Below, one piece after another: positions 50,056-59,899 of a stretch of DNA of 64,000 bases (its first letter is position 1; each line of letters starts with the position of its first letter). The DNA is taken from positions 486,130 to 550,129 of the forward strand of contig NZ_VEBK01000001.1 of the NCBI RefSeq assembly GCF_007676755.1. The letters are read 5' to 3'. This DNA is from Bacillus sp. FJAT-22090. GTDB taxonomy: Bacteria > Bacillota > Bacilli > Bacillales_A > Planococcaceae. Under the pieces are notes generated by a model, which was not told where the DNA came from, made no database searches, and worked only from the letters and a program-made list of their open reading frames with translations. Position numbers and translations under genes: made by a program.

Positions 50056-52888
50056 ATGCTTCCTCTACAGGAGTGGCTGGAGGATTTTTATATATAAAAT
50101 AAGAAACGGTTAGCATGATAATGGAAACCACACCTGTAATAACGACACCCCAAAGGAAACTAGTTTCCGGTTCATATTTAATAGACATATACACGGACGA
50201 TAAGATATCGGGAATAGTAATATCCGGTACGGCAAGTATTAGTAAAGGAATAATATACAAACACATTAGCGCAACACTTGCAATCCACCCTGCAGATTGT
50301 CCGAACTCAAGGGAAGTACGGATAATCGCTGCACCTGCAAGCAATAAAAGAATAGTGAAAATCGTCCATTCCACTGCACGCTGGTCGTTTAAAATATACA
50401 TATTGATACTGTATAAACTAATAATCAGTCCAACTAGTAAGGACAGTATTGCGGTAAGTCCTATACGCATCCCGATCGGGCCTTCTTTCATTTGATACGT
50501 AAAATATCCTATTAAAAGACTACTAATCAGCAAAATAATAAAGAGAATAACAGGTGGAACTTTTTTCACCTCATCCGCAAGTTCCGCTTCCCCTTTGACA
50601 TCCAACGGGTTCACAAAATGATTAAAAGCATAGCCATTCTCTTGACCATCTACATATGTATTGGCAAGAAATCCTTGGATGTCCCCGTCAAATTCAGACA
50701 TCGCTTTCACATTTGTTTCCCATTTATTACTGAATTCATTGGAGGTATCTTTTATATTATCCGCTTTTCCGTATAGGTCACTTGCATAATTGACTAAACT
50801 GCTTTGTTTTTGTGATAAAGACTGGATCATCCCACTTAACGAAATAAGCTGGTTGCTTACATTCTGTTGACCTGCAGCAACTTGTCCTTCTGTAGTGGTT
50901 GCAACAGGTTCACTAGATCCAATCATCATCGATGGGTTTTGAATTTGTTGTAAGAGCATACTGGCTTGCTTATCTATTGAATTGAGATCTGTTAGTAAAG
51001 CAAGATGCTGCTGTTCAACCGTTTCTTTGTAACCAGACATAATTGCTGCAAAAGTAGTACTTAAATCTGACATGCCAAGTTCCGTTTCTGGAATACTATC
51101 AGTCACAGTAGTCCAACCTGCCAACTCTTCTTCATTTAAATCAACAACGTTTTTCAATAATGCCGTTAAAATTTCATCTTGCAATATTGCATCCTTATTA
51201 GCACTCTGACCGCCTTCATTTAAAGTAAATTCAAATTGCTCCAATGTTGCATAGTAAGACAATAGAGAACTAGTATCTGTACTTGTAGCACCTTTTGCAA
51301 ATAACTCTTCTAATCTTGTACGCTGGTCATCTGACAATCGTTCATGCTTTAAAAGATCTTCCTCTTTTTGTTTAATTTCCACGCCTATTCTTGCAGTATC
51401 TACTGGATAAGAGCTTACTATTTGTTGAACAGATTCATATTCTCTGTAAACAGAATTGTAATTTTCTAAGAGGCTGCCATAATCAGCAGAAGCTTTTGCA
51501 TAATCATTGGTTCCTTCTTGATTTGCACTTTTCCAAGCAGTTTCTTTCTCGGAGATAACCGTGTTTACTGCAGTTAACTCTCCTTCGAGCTGCTCCAATT
51601 CGCTAACAAAACCAGAACCTGGATCGGCTTCTGCGACTTTTGCTTTTATAGCGGAAAGTGCAGATAAAATATCAGTCACTTTAGCACGCTCTTCTTCTAG
51701 CCCTGGAAGTCCAGTTGTCTCTTTAACAGTAGCCTTCTGTTCCATTTCTTCTTTAATCTTAGTTAGCTGTTGCTGATCGGTGCCAATATTCGTTACACCC
51801 AATACTGCCGCTCCATTTTTCCCTGTGGCAATTCCTTTTTCCAAGTTATCTAAAATAGTGTTATTATATCGATCAATTGCCGTTCCTTGTACGATAAGTA
51901 AGTCAGATAATTGGCGGTCCACTTCATTTTTACGCAAATCAGATAATGCATTTAACTTTTCTTTGTTTGCATCTATTATGCTGTTCACCTTGTAAATCTC
52001 ATCATTTAATTTTTCATTGCTATTTTCTAACTGCTGTACAGATTGATTGAATTGTTCGGCTTGTGCCACTGCAGCAGCTTGAATCTTAGCTAAACTACTA
52101 TCTTGTACTTGTTGAAGAATTTGTTTTTGTGTATCTTGAAATTCTTTGTATTGTTGTACATACGTAATAAAACCGTTCATTTGCTGTCCGAATGATTCTG
52201 CATTGTCGATACGTGAGTCATGAGCGTTGTTAGCAGAACCAATCGTAGACAGAAGAGATTCCATCTGTTCTTTCTGTCTTTTCATTTCGGTAGCTAGCGT
52301 TTCAGATTCGGGTTTATAGTAAGCGGACATGGCACTTAAAAAATCTGTTTCTTTTCCTAATATATTTGTAAACTCTTTTTTGATATGGTTCATTTCCTGG
52401 GCAATATAGCTCCAGTAAAGAGTCGAGACTTTGTCGTTTACACGGTTCGTAGCTGTTTTAATTTCATTCAGCACTCGTTCTTTCCGTAATCCTGTTTTTT
52501 GCCGCTGTACTTGATAGGAAAATTCCGCTTTTTTGGGATTCTGTTGATCATACGACATGATATTTTCCGAAAAGTTGGATGGAATATAGACAATCGCATC
52601 GTACTGATTAGATTTTAATCCGTTTTCTGCTGCTCCTCTCCCCATCACTTTCCATTCATATGGAGAATCCGTTGCCAAAATCGATACAACCTCTACTCCC
52701 ATATCGATATTTTCCTCTTCCTTTGTAAGTCCCAAATCCTCATTTACAATGGCGATCACCCGCTTATTGGATGTGTTCAGGTCTAATATGTTCACACCCA
52801 TAAGCTGGAAAAACACGATAGGTACTGCCAATATGATTAATATCCCCGCTATCATTTTCCAATACTTTTTAGATTTATTTGTTTTCAT
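50045..52888 (-). CDS. yueB: type VII secretion membrane protein EsaA/YueB
   Basis: A 947-residue core T7SSb protein. One helix near the N-terminus (WKMIAGILIILAVPIVFFQL), a roughly 770-residue extracellular, mostly coiled-coil domain with an early conserved region (RVIAIVNEDLGLTKEEENID, ALVYIPSNFSE-type segment), then about five C-terminal helices. This is the YhgE/Pip-like topology of EsaA. EsaA spans the envelope and is exposed; in B. subtilis YueB is the phage SPP1 receptor. The ATG at 52888 forms an ATGA overlap with the essC stop. The upstream in-frame start at 52915 is less likely. Confidence 0.88.
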   Translation of the reverse strand: MKTNKSKKYWKMIAGILIILAVPIVFFQLMGVNILDLNTSNKRVIAIVNEDLGLTKEEENIDMGVEVVSILATDSPYEWKVMGRGAAENGLKSNQYDAIVYIPSNFSENIMSYDQQNPKKAEFSYQVQRQKTGLRKERVLNEIKTATNRVNDKVSTLYWSYIAQEMNHIKKEFTNILGKETDFLSAMSAYYKPESETLATEMKRQKEQMESLLSTIGSANNAHDSRIDNAESFGQQMNGFITYVQQYKEFQDTQKQILQQVQDSSLAKIQAAAVAQAEQFNQSVQQLENSNEKLNDEIYKVNSIIDANKEKLNALSDLRKNEVDRQLSDLLIVQGTAIDRYNNTILDNLEKGIATGKNGAAVLGVTNIGTDQQQLTKIKEEMEQKATVKETTGLPGLEEERAKVTDILSALSAIKAKVAEADPGSGFVSELEQLEGELTAVNTVISEKETAWKSANQEGTNDYAKASADYGSLLENYNSVYREYESVQQIVSSYPVDTARIGVEIKQKEEDLLKHERLSDDQRTRLEELFAKGATSTDTSSLLSYYATLEQFEFTLNEGGQSANKDAILQDEILTALLKNVVDLNEEELAGWTTVTDSIPETELGMSDLSTTFAAIMSGYKETVEQQHLALLTDLNSIDKQASMLLQQIQNPSMMIGSSEPVATTTEGQVAAGQQNVSNQLISLSGMIQSLSQKQSSLVNYASDLYGKADNIKDTSNEFSNKWETNVKAMSEFDGDIQGFLANTYVDGQENGYAFNHFVNPLDVKGEAELADEVKKVPPVILFIILLISSLLIGYFTYQMKEGPIGMRIGLTAILSLLVGLIISLYSINMYILNDQRAVEWTIFTILLLLAGAAIIRTSLEFGQSAGWIASVALMCLYIIPLLILAVPDITIPDILSSVYMSIKYEPETSFLWGVVITGVVSIIMLTVSYFIYKNPPATPVEEAYEN

Positions 52889-55800
52889 TGCATGATCTTC
52901 CTCTCCATTTTGCATAACGGGATTTGTACTTTCGTCGCATTCCCATTCAAAATGTAATGTGCGAATCCAAGTGGCAACTCCACTTCTTTTCGCTCATACG
53001 CTACTGTATATAATGTCTGCTCTGCCTTTTTTGTATAAATAAGCGCCTGTCGAATAAGCTTTAATTCGTTTGTAAAAGCATCATATCCCTTTGTAATTTC
53101 CGCGTTATTACCAGAAACTATTACATTAAATCCTAAGTGAGAATAGTTTTTCACGAGCTTTGAAAGTCGATCTTGAATGCCGTTATCCGCTACTTGTAAA
53201 AAGCGTGTATACCCATCAATGACAAAATAGGAAAGCATCATTTCCACCGGAGCATTACCATTTTGTACCTTTTCTACATAGGCCTTCTCCGCTTCCACAT
53301 AATATTGTTCTGCTTGTGAAATCCATTCGATCAAATGTTCTTTCGTTTCTAAATAATCGACCATAGAATGATCCGAAAACTCTGAGAGTCCACGATCAAA
53401 GGAATCAAAAATAGCGGTGAATCCTGCTTGTTGTCCTAAAAGGGACGAAAGCATCCATTTTAGCGTATTTGTTTTTCCGCGTTGCACAGGTCCAACTAGA
53501 AGACAATGACGATTTTTCTTAAAGTCAATGACAATAGGACGTACAGTTTCCTCATCTAATCCAATAGGAATTAGTCCATTCCCGAACTTTTGATCCAAAT
53601 AGTACGCGAAGTTGATAGAATTTAACTCAAGCGGCAACATCGCAATCGGTTTTGGAAGTTCAACATGCTGACATTTTGCTTTTAATGACTGCACTTGCTT
53701 TTTAATAGATTCCAGTACTTCAAAATCATCTGTTCCGCTTGCTGGAAGAAATATTTGTGTGAAAAATACTTCTTCTTTTTTCAAAATAGCCCTTCCAGGG
53801 AATGGCTCTAAATTGAAAGGTACACGCCCAACAACAGAAAAAGCTTCCGTTGCATCCATCAAATAGTGCACAACCTTCGTTTTTAAGTTGTTCATAAGCG
53901 ATTGTCTAACTGATTGCACCCTTGTTGCTGCTACAAATAAATAAATACCAAGTGATTGGCCATCCCTTCCGAATTGAATTAATTGAGATTCCAATTCTTC
54001 CATTTCTTCGCGGACAATATCATAGTTATCTACCACAATATAAATAAGTGGCAGCTTTTCGTCAGAAAGTTTATTGAACATATTAATATTGCTTACTTCC
54101 GTTTGTTGGAATGCCATTTTCCTATTAGAGATTTCTTCTCTTATTAGCTTCATTAGTTTTTCTCGTTTCAGCTCTTCATCAATTGTGAAATAATCAGCTG
54201 TATGAGGAAGCTGTTTCAATGGAAGCAGCGAGCCATTCCCATAATCCAATACATAATAATTTGCTTCGCTAGGTGTCATTTGTTCAGCTAATCCAAGAAG
54301 CGTCGTAAGCAATGTATAAGACTTTCCGTAACCGGAAGAACCGAATACACCTAGGTTTCCGTCTTTCTCCCAGTCATAATTCATCTGCGTTTGACTTTGC
54401 TTTTCTGGTTCATCAATCATTCCGAAAGCAACGCCTTTTAGCTCACTATTATCTGCTTGTTTCTCTAGTCGAATTGCGAGCGGCGGCAACCAAGGACTAG
54501 CTAATTTACGAATCGCCATGTCAGTTGTAGTTTGAGCAATTCTGGAAGTGACTGCTTCCATTTCGGTCATCCCGTTCGATTTCTTTTTCACATTTGTCGC
54601 GATCCCAGAAAGAGGATAAAGTCCAAGATCCGTAACGATTGCTACATCATCTTCTCCTTCTAATACTTCTTCCATATAAGGTGCTCCGCTCCATGCAGAT
54701 TGGAATAACTCATACACCTCATTGTTCCCAACTTGTAAGTATCCACGCCCGGTTACAGTAATCGAGGCTGCATCGCTATTTTTTAATATTTCCTTACTAT
54801 CTGATGCATCCTGCACTTTCAAAGCGACACGGAAGCGAGCATTACTCCAAATCTGGTCATCGATAATGCCTCCTGGTTTTTGCGTAGCCAAAATCAGGTG
54901 AACACCAAGGCTTCGTCCAATTCTCGCAGTACTTACAAGTTCTCGTATAAATTCTGGCTCTTCGCTTTTTAACTCAGCGAACTCATCTGAAATAAGGAAT
55001 AAATGCGGCAATGGCTCCACTACTTTGACATCTTTATAAAGGGTTGAATAATCATCGATATGTGTCACCACATGCTGATCAAATAGCCGTTGCCTTCTCT
55101 TCAATTCACTATTGATAGAAGCGAGTGCCCTCATACTAAAATTTTTACTTCCCTCAATATTTGTGATTGTCCCTAAAAGATGGGGAATATGTTTGAATGG
55201 CTGAGCCATCCCCCCACCTTTATAGTCAATAAGTAAAAATGCCACTTCATGTGGGTGATAATGAACTGCAAGCGATAAAATATATGTCTGCAAAAACTCA
55301 CTTTTACCTGATCCCGTAGTACCAGCTAATAATCCATGGGGTCCATGTGCTTTTTCATGTAAATTTAAATGAACTAATTCATTTTTTCCTTTAAACCCGA
55401 TTGGTACAACTAATGATTTAGCCGATTCGTTCACTGTCCAGTTTTTTCTAATCGGTACATCCGCAGCATCTTTTACACCAAACATTTCAAGGAAACTGAC
55501 TGAATCTGGTATTGAATTCTTTATACCGATTTGATGATTAAGCGTTTTTAACATGCGTGCATATCGTTCGTTTGTTTCTGGAATATAAGCATCTAATTGG
55601 AAAGGAATATCCACTGCTTTCCCCGCATCAATCAAAATATCTCCTTCCCTCTCATTTACATAGCGTACAAGCGTATGTACGTTTTCCGTCATACGTTCTT
55701 GCGCCGACTCTGCAAAAATAACCGAAATCCCCAGTTCCTCTGTATTTCTGCTTTCCAAATACTCTAAAATGACATGTTCCGCAAGCAATGAATAATCCGA

Positions 55801-57363
55801 AACGATAAAAATAAGATGGGGAGCAAACTTCACTTTCCCTTTCATTTCGTCCGCATCACGTTCACGAATGAGTTCATATATAGAAGACAATAGCTGATCG
55901 CGCGTTTCCTCGTTATGGATTAAGCCTCTTGCATGCATATGAGGAAGCTTAAAATGTGGCAACCATTTCATCCATTCGATGTCCTTATATTCTTGATGTT
56001 CAAAAATATAAATGAATCTAGTATCGTGGTAACTATGAGAGAAAGCTAACTGACCAATAATTTGATGCAATTCCCTTTTAATAATTGTCTCTTTTCCGAT
56101 CAGGCCTAATATTCCATCAGAAAGTCGCGTTGTGATTGGTGCTGCTTTAATTTCTTTATATACCGTTTCCATACGTTGTGCTTGCTGCAATAAATCATCG
56201 ACTTCTCGATTGGCTAAATCTCCGGAAGAAAGTTTTACTTCGTAGCTTGCCGGAATGGTACCAGTTCCAAGTCGAAACTCTAAAAAGTCATGACTCTCAA
56301 GCGTTCTTTCCCATATTCTTCTCGATAGTTCATTTGTCATTTGTTTCATTTCTTCAAATGGAGGGAAATGATACTCTAATACTTGTTTTTGCTTTTCTGA
56401 AAGCTCATGTAGTTCTTTGCGTAGATTTTCTAGATAAGCTGTATATACTCGGCGTCTTTTCTCCGCATTTAACTTACGCTTTTTTCTATCCTTGAAAAAT
56501 TGGATAGTCGAGTTAACCATAACAGCTAAAAACATAGCAATAGAAATGATAATGAATACGCCGCGAGGGATGAAGTAAGCAACTAGCCCAAGTACAATGA
56601 GCATAACTAATGGAAGTGCAATAATCGACAAAAGCCCGCGACCATTGTCATCACTTTCTTGAGTAGGAAATGATAACGATACTTTGTCTTCTGGCAAATC
56701 GTAAATCATTCTAGGCGTCCTTCTATAATCAGGGTACATATGATATATTTCCGATTTAGGTACTTCGATTTCGGGTAGATATGTTTCGTATGAAACGGAG
56801 GTGATTACTTCCAGTCTATCTCGTTCGATTAATTTTACTTCCATGAAAGCCCACTGAATCACATCACCGATTTGAAGGATAGTGTTCGTTTCACATCGTT
56901 TGCCATTAACATACAAAGGACAACCAAAGTCTTTTTTAATAATCCATCCATCGATAATTTTATTTAGTGAAAAATGACCGTTCTCTATTTTTGTAAAATG
57001 AGTATTTTTCCGTTGAAATGTAGCATTTTCTAGCGTACTATCAAATGACACTTCATTTTCATAGTCTATAAAGTATGTCGTTTCTTTAATTGATGCTGTT
57101 AAAGCATATAAATGCAAAACCTTATCTGATTGCTCAATCCTTACATCTTGTTCGTTCGTTAACTCGCCAATATATTCATTCCCACTGTAGACCGAAAGTT
57201 TATTTTCTTCTTTTGTTACAGTTACATGTCCTTTTATAAATGGATAAGATTGTATCGTAACATCATGCTCAATCTCAGGTCCCACGGTTAAACAATCAAA
57301 GTCACTTTCTTCCAAACAAATCTGTTGATAATGCTCATCGTAAAAAAGCCATAGCTGCAACAT
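52885..57363 (-). CDS. essC: type VII secretion ATPase EssC/YukBA
   Basis: Motor of the T7SSb: a single 1492-residue protein. It has two N-terminal FHA-like domains (1 to about 190), two adjacent transmembrane helices (about 240-285, IIALPLVMLIVLGLVAYFI), and three FtsK/SpoIIIE ATPase domains. Their Walker A motifs are GTTGSGKSE (about residue 677), GSSGYGKSY (about 1007) and GPVQRGKTN (about 1290). FLLIDYKGGG and LFLISDEFAEL supply the Walker B region of the first. The protein is unsplit, as in most Bacilli. GAAGGTG precedes the ATG. Confidence 0.95.
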   Translation of the reverse strand: MLQLWLFYDEHYQQICLEESDFDCLTVGPEIEHDVTIQSYPFIKGHVTVTKEENKLSVYSGNEYIGELTNEQDVRIEQSDKVLHLYALTASIKETTYFIDYENEVSFDSTLENATFQRKNTHFTKIENGHFSLNKIIDGWIIKKDFGCPLYVNGKRCETNTILQIGDVIQWAFMEVKLIERDRLEVITSVSYETYLPEIEVPKSEIYHMYPDYRRTPRMIYDLPEDKVSLSFPTQESDDNGRGLLSIIALPLVMLIVLGLVAYFIPRGVFIIISIAMFLAVMVNSTIQFFKDRKKRKLNAEKRRRVYTAYLENLRKELHELSEKQKQVLEYHFPPFEEMKQMTNELSRRIWERTLESHDFLEFRLGTGTIPASYEVKLSSGDLANREVDDLLQQAQRMETVYKEIKAAPITTRLSDGILGLIGKETIIKRELHQIIGQLAFSHSYHDTRFIYIFEHQEYKDIEWMKWLPHFKLPHMHARGLIHNEETRDQLLSSIYELIRERDADEMKGKVKFAPHLIFIVSDYSLLAEHVILEYLESRNTEELGISVIFAESAQERMTENVHTLVRYVNEREGDILIDAGKAVDIPFQLDAYIPETNERYARMLKTLNHQIGIKNSIPDSVSFLEMFGVKDAADVPIRKNWTVNESAKSLVVPIGFKGKNELVHLNLHEKAHGPHGLLAGTTGSGKSEFLQTYILSLAVHYHPHEVAFLLIDYKGGGMAQPFKHIPHLLGTITNIEGSKNFSMRALASINSELKRRQRLFDQHVVTHIDDYSTLYKDVKVVEPLPHLFLISDEFAELKSEEPEFIRELVSTARIGRSLGVHLILATQKPGGIIDDQIWSNARFRVALKVQDASDSKEILKNSDAASITVTGRGYLQVGNNEVYELFQSAWSGAPYMEEVLEGEDDVAIVTDLGLYPLSGIATNVKKKSNGMTEMEAVTSRIAQTTTDMAIRKLASPWLPPLAIRLEKQADNSELKGVAFGMIDEPEKQSQTQMNYDWEKDGNLGVFGSSGYGKSYTLLTTLLGLAEQMTPSEANYYVLDYGNGSLLPLKQLPHTADYFTIDEELKREKLMKLIREEISNRKMAFQQTEVSNINMFNKLSDEKLPLIYIVVDNYDIVREEMEELESQLIQFGRDGQSLGIYLFVAATRVQSVRQSLMNNLKTKVVHYLMDATEAFSVVGRVPFNLEPFPGRAILKKEEVFFTQIFLPASGTDDFEVLESIKKQVQSLKAKCQHVELPKPIAMLPLELNSINFAYYLDQKFGNGLIPIGLDEETVRPIVIDFKKNRHCLLVGPVQRGKTNTLKWMLSSLLGQQAGFTAIFDSFDRGLSEFSDHSMVDYLETKEHLIEWISQAEQYYVEAEKAYVEKVQNGNAPVEMMLSYFVIDGYTRFLQVADNGIQDRLSKLVKNYSHLGFNVIVSGNNAEITKGYDAFTNELKLIRQALIYTKKAEQTLYTVAYERKEVELPLGFAHYILNGNATKVQIPLCKMERKIMQ

Positions 57364-57398
57364 ACATACACCTTCTTTCCTAGCGCTCTTATTTTTCT

Positions 57399-58577
57399 TT
57401 ACTCACCAGACTGCTCTTCTTGCTCCATCAGTTTCTCGTATTCTTCCACTTCTCTATCAACTTCATCTAGTTGAGTCTGCATTTCTTCACCCGACAAATG
57501 TTGGTCTGCTTTAATTTCTTCACGCCTTTTCAACAATCCATAAGTAATAAGTTCCCCGTCTTCCATCGATCTAGCTAGATCTACAGCTTTTTCAGCTTCT
57601 CCCCGATTTATATAAATCCAGTATTTAAAGTAGTCGGAATCCGTTTGCAAAGTAATATTAGACAACACATTCTTTTTCTGTTCTTCGTCTAATCGTTCAT
57701 TTGTAACAGATGAGTAAGCAAGTTCATACAGCACTACATAAGGCATTGGTTTCACACTATATGGACTTAATTTTGTAACTACTTGGCTGTAATTTTGTCC
57801 CAAAAAATATTCATGGCTAAGTGTATATGCTTCGTTTTTTGGCTTTTCGTGTACAAAATAAATAATAGTAAATATAATGGCAGGAATAATCAGTACACCA
57901 AGTCCTATAGAAAGCCATTTAGTAATTTTCCACTTTTTGAGGGGGAGTTTTACATTTGCCTGTTCGATTACTTCCAATTGCTCCAATTGTTGTCCAATGT
58001 AATCTAGTAACGAATCACTATCCTTCATCGACATTATTTTGGCTCCGGTTTCTTTTAGCTCTAAGATTTCGGAGTACTTCAAATACTCTTCAAAAGTAAA
58101 TGAAGCATCTATTGCTGCAGCAACCACAGCTTTTGTTTCCAGCCATACACGCTCATCATTCGTTTCAAAGGGCGGTAAACTTCCCATTACACCGTAATAC
58201 AAAAAAATGGGCTCCATTCCTCTGTTATATACAATGTTTTCTGGGCAAACGATTAAATTCAGACGGGGATATGGATGAGTGTAAACCTTTTCTACTAATT
58301 GATAGGCAAACATCCATCGAGACTTGTTATCTTCCAAATGCATAGTACTGAAACGCTTATGAGATGTAGGAATTTCCGCTTGAATGATTAGTTCATTTTC
58401 AGTAATTTGAATATCTTTAGCGATTTTAGGATTTACTTCTTTTAAGAAAATGATTTCTTCTGTTCTTTTAAAACCTACACGCTCTTTTTGAAATACAAAG
58501 GTTGTTTTAAATGGTTCTTCATTTATTTCTGCACCTATCCGATTTTTTAAATATGTATGTGATTTAGTAGTGGCCAT
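57399..58577 (-). CDS. essB: type VII secretion protein EssB/YukC
   Basis: A 392-residue core T7SSb component. It has an N-terminal cytoplasmic pseudokinase-like domain (to about 215, with NLIVCPENIVYNRGMEPIFL), a single transmembrane helix at about 221-243 (WLSIGLGVLIIPAIIFTIIY) and an extracytoplasmic helical domain, ending in a Glu-rich tail. EssB contacts EsaB, EsxA and EssC in related systems. GGAG precedes the ATG. It lies 13 nt after the esaB-like gene and 35 nt before essC. Confidence 0.9.
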   Translation of the reverse strand: MATTKSHTYLKNRIGAEINEEPFKTTFVFQKERVGFKRTEEIIFLKEVNPKIAKDIQITENELIIQAEIPTSHKRFSTMHLEDNKSRWMFAYQLVEKVYTHPYPRLNLIVCPENIVYNRGMEPIFLYYGVMGSLPPFETNDERVWLETKAVVAAAIDASFTFEEYLKYSEILELKETGAKIMSMKDSDSLLDYIGQQLEQLEVIEQANVKLPLKKWKITKWLSIGLGVLIIPAIIFTIIYFVHEKPKNEAYTLSHEYFLGQNYSQVVTKLSPYSVKPMPYVVLYELAYSSVTNERLDEEQKKNVLSNITLQTDSDYFKYWIYINRGEAEKAVDLARSMEDGELITYGLLKRREEIKADQHLSGEEMQTQLDEVDREVEEYEKLMEQEEQSGE

Positions 58578-58590
58578 CTTCTTAACTCCT

Positions 58591-58830
58591 TCAAATGATT
58601 TCTAACCGGTCACCTGTCGTAATCCCACACTGAGCCAATGTTAAATGACCTGGAAATAATATGTCCTTATTCACCACACGTACCCAATGGCCTTCTCGTG
58701 GAACTTTAGAAATAGCATTTGCTTGCCAAGCAATGTCTATCATTTTTTTCATCGTATAATAATCGGATAATCTAAGATCCATCACGTCGCCTTCGTAATT
58801 GGTAATATCCACCGTAATTTCTATATACAT
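58591..58830 (-). CDS. yukD: ubiquitin-like type VII secretion protein EsaB/YukD
   Basis: A 79-residue ubiquitin-fold protein (IEITVDITNYEGDVMDLRLS, VRVVNKDILFPGHLTLAQCG, GDRLEI at the end), the right size and position for YukD/EsaB. It is cytoplasmic and needed for substrate secretion in several T7SSb systems, not a conjugating ubiquitin. AAGAGGTG precedes the ATG. It is separated from the esxA-like gene by 105 bp containing a hairpin. Confidence 0.9.
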   Translation of the reverse strand: MYIEITVDITNYEGDVMDLRLSDYYTMKKMIDIAWQANAISKVPREGHWVRVVNKDILFPGHLTLAQCGITTGDRLEII

Positions 58831-58880
58831 TATTTCACCTCTTGTTTAATGCCCCAAAGTTGTTGATAAATAGAGGAAAA

Positions 58881-58906
58881 GCGCCTTCCTTGGGGGAATG
58901 ACGCTC
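58881..58906 (-). terminator. hairpin between esxA and yukD, probable attenuator
   Basis: On the minus strand AGCG-TCA-TTCC and GGAA-GG-CGCT form an interrupted stem followed by TTTTCC. It could reduce read-through so that the WXG100 protein is made in excess over the machine. Confidence 0.5.
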
Positions 58907-58935
58907 TACTATTTTTTTCTTCCGAGTTGGAAGCG

Positions 58936-59229
58936 TTATCCGCGGATTTGGCTTGCAATTTGTTGATCCGCATCTTGTAATGCTTGTCCAGCACGGCTTA
59001 ATTGAATTCCTACTTCACTTAAAAGTTCACGCATTTCATTAAAGTGAGGTTTTAGTCTTTCATATTGCTCAGCAAAAGCTGCACTTGAAGAACCTTCCCA
59101 CATAGATTGTAATTCACCAATCATTCCGTCTAGACGACCAATTTGGGAACCAACCTCCCCTGATTCATGGTTGTAACGAGAAGCCATCGCATCTAGTTCT
59201 GCTGGTGTTACGCGAATAATTCCTGACAT
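58936..59229 (-). CDS. esxA: WXG100 protein EsxA/YukE
   Basis: The small secreted WXG100 substrate of the T7SSb, 97 residues, forming a helical hairpin homodimer. The Trp-Glu-Gly turn is at residues 44-46 (LQSMWEGSSSAAF). The N-terminus IIRVTPAELDAMASRY and the C-terminal tail DADQQIASQIRG resemble B. subtilis YukE closely. The ATG at 59229 has GGGAG 9 nt upstream and gives the normal length. It is the first gene of the T7SS operon. Confidence 0.95.
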   Translation of the reverse strand: MSGIIRVTPAELDAMASRYNHESGEVGSQIGRLDGMIGELQSMWEGSSSAAFAEQYERLKPHFNEMRELLSEVGIQLSRAGQALQDADQQIASQIRG

Positions 59230-59238
59230 TCCATACAT

Positions 59239-59797
59239 CTCCCTTAACTTGAAATTTTGTGGTATTTATAAAATAACTGCTTAGATAGACCGTTAACGAT
59301 CCCTTTAACGCAGATACTTCCATTTCTTTGCTTTAAGCAGAAAAAAGGACTCTATAATCCAATCATTCTTTCCCCCACTTAATAGAGATTCAAACCTAAA
59401 ATATTCACAAAAATAAAAAAAGATTGAACTCAACAATTTGAAACAAAAAGGCTGGATAAATATTCAAAAATAAATACCTAACTTTTCCTTTAATATAATA
59501 AATAACACTACATTTTATAGACGTCAAAGTTACCTCAAAAAACCGAAAATTTACTTAGCACTATTAACTCAGAGACTTATGTCACTTCATTTTAATAAAT
59601 CAAATAAGATAGTATTTTTTTTATATTGTTTTTTAAAATATTCATCTAAATGACAAAAATTCATAATCAAAAAATAAAAGCATGACTTTATAATCATTTT
59701 GATTTCTAAATAGTCAAAAAATACCTCGATTCAAAGATACTTAAACCTATGACTTTCTTCTATTAAAAAGTTGTATCTAATTGTGAAAGTAGCCAAA
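59239..59797. other. long AT-rich region upstream of the T7SS operon
   Basis: About 560 bp with no coding frame. The part next to esxA holds a possible -10 (TATAAAT on the minus strand, about 59257-59263). Several poly-A/T tracts occur in 59400-59720. It probably carries the T7SS promoter and perhaps a long leader or nucleoid-protein binding region. No specific operator was recognised. Confidence 0.45.
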
Positions 59798-59840
59798 AGA
59801 AAAACACCCTAAGAATTATCACGCCTAATTCTCAGAGTGT
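59795..59840 (-). terminator. terminator of the acyl-CoA ligase gene
   Basis: On the minus strand ACACTCTGAGAATTA and TAATTCTTAGGGTGT pair with two mismatches, followed by TTTTTC. Confidence 0.8.
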
Positions 59841-59899
59841 CTTTATTTATATTCTGTCGACTATTTCCCGGGAAATCTGACAATTTTGTCGAGAGGGAG

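Noticed and set aside
50115..50495. 126-codon plus-strand frame
   Set aside because: Antisense to the C-terminal membrane helices of YueB, with no initiation signal.
52885..57363. Possible split or damaged EssC
   Set aside because: The frame is continuous and all three Walker A motifs keep the GxxxxGK[ST] pattern.
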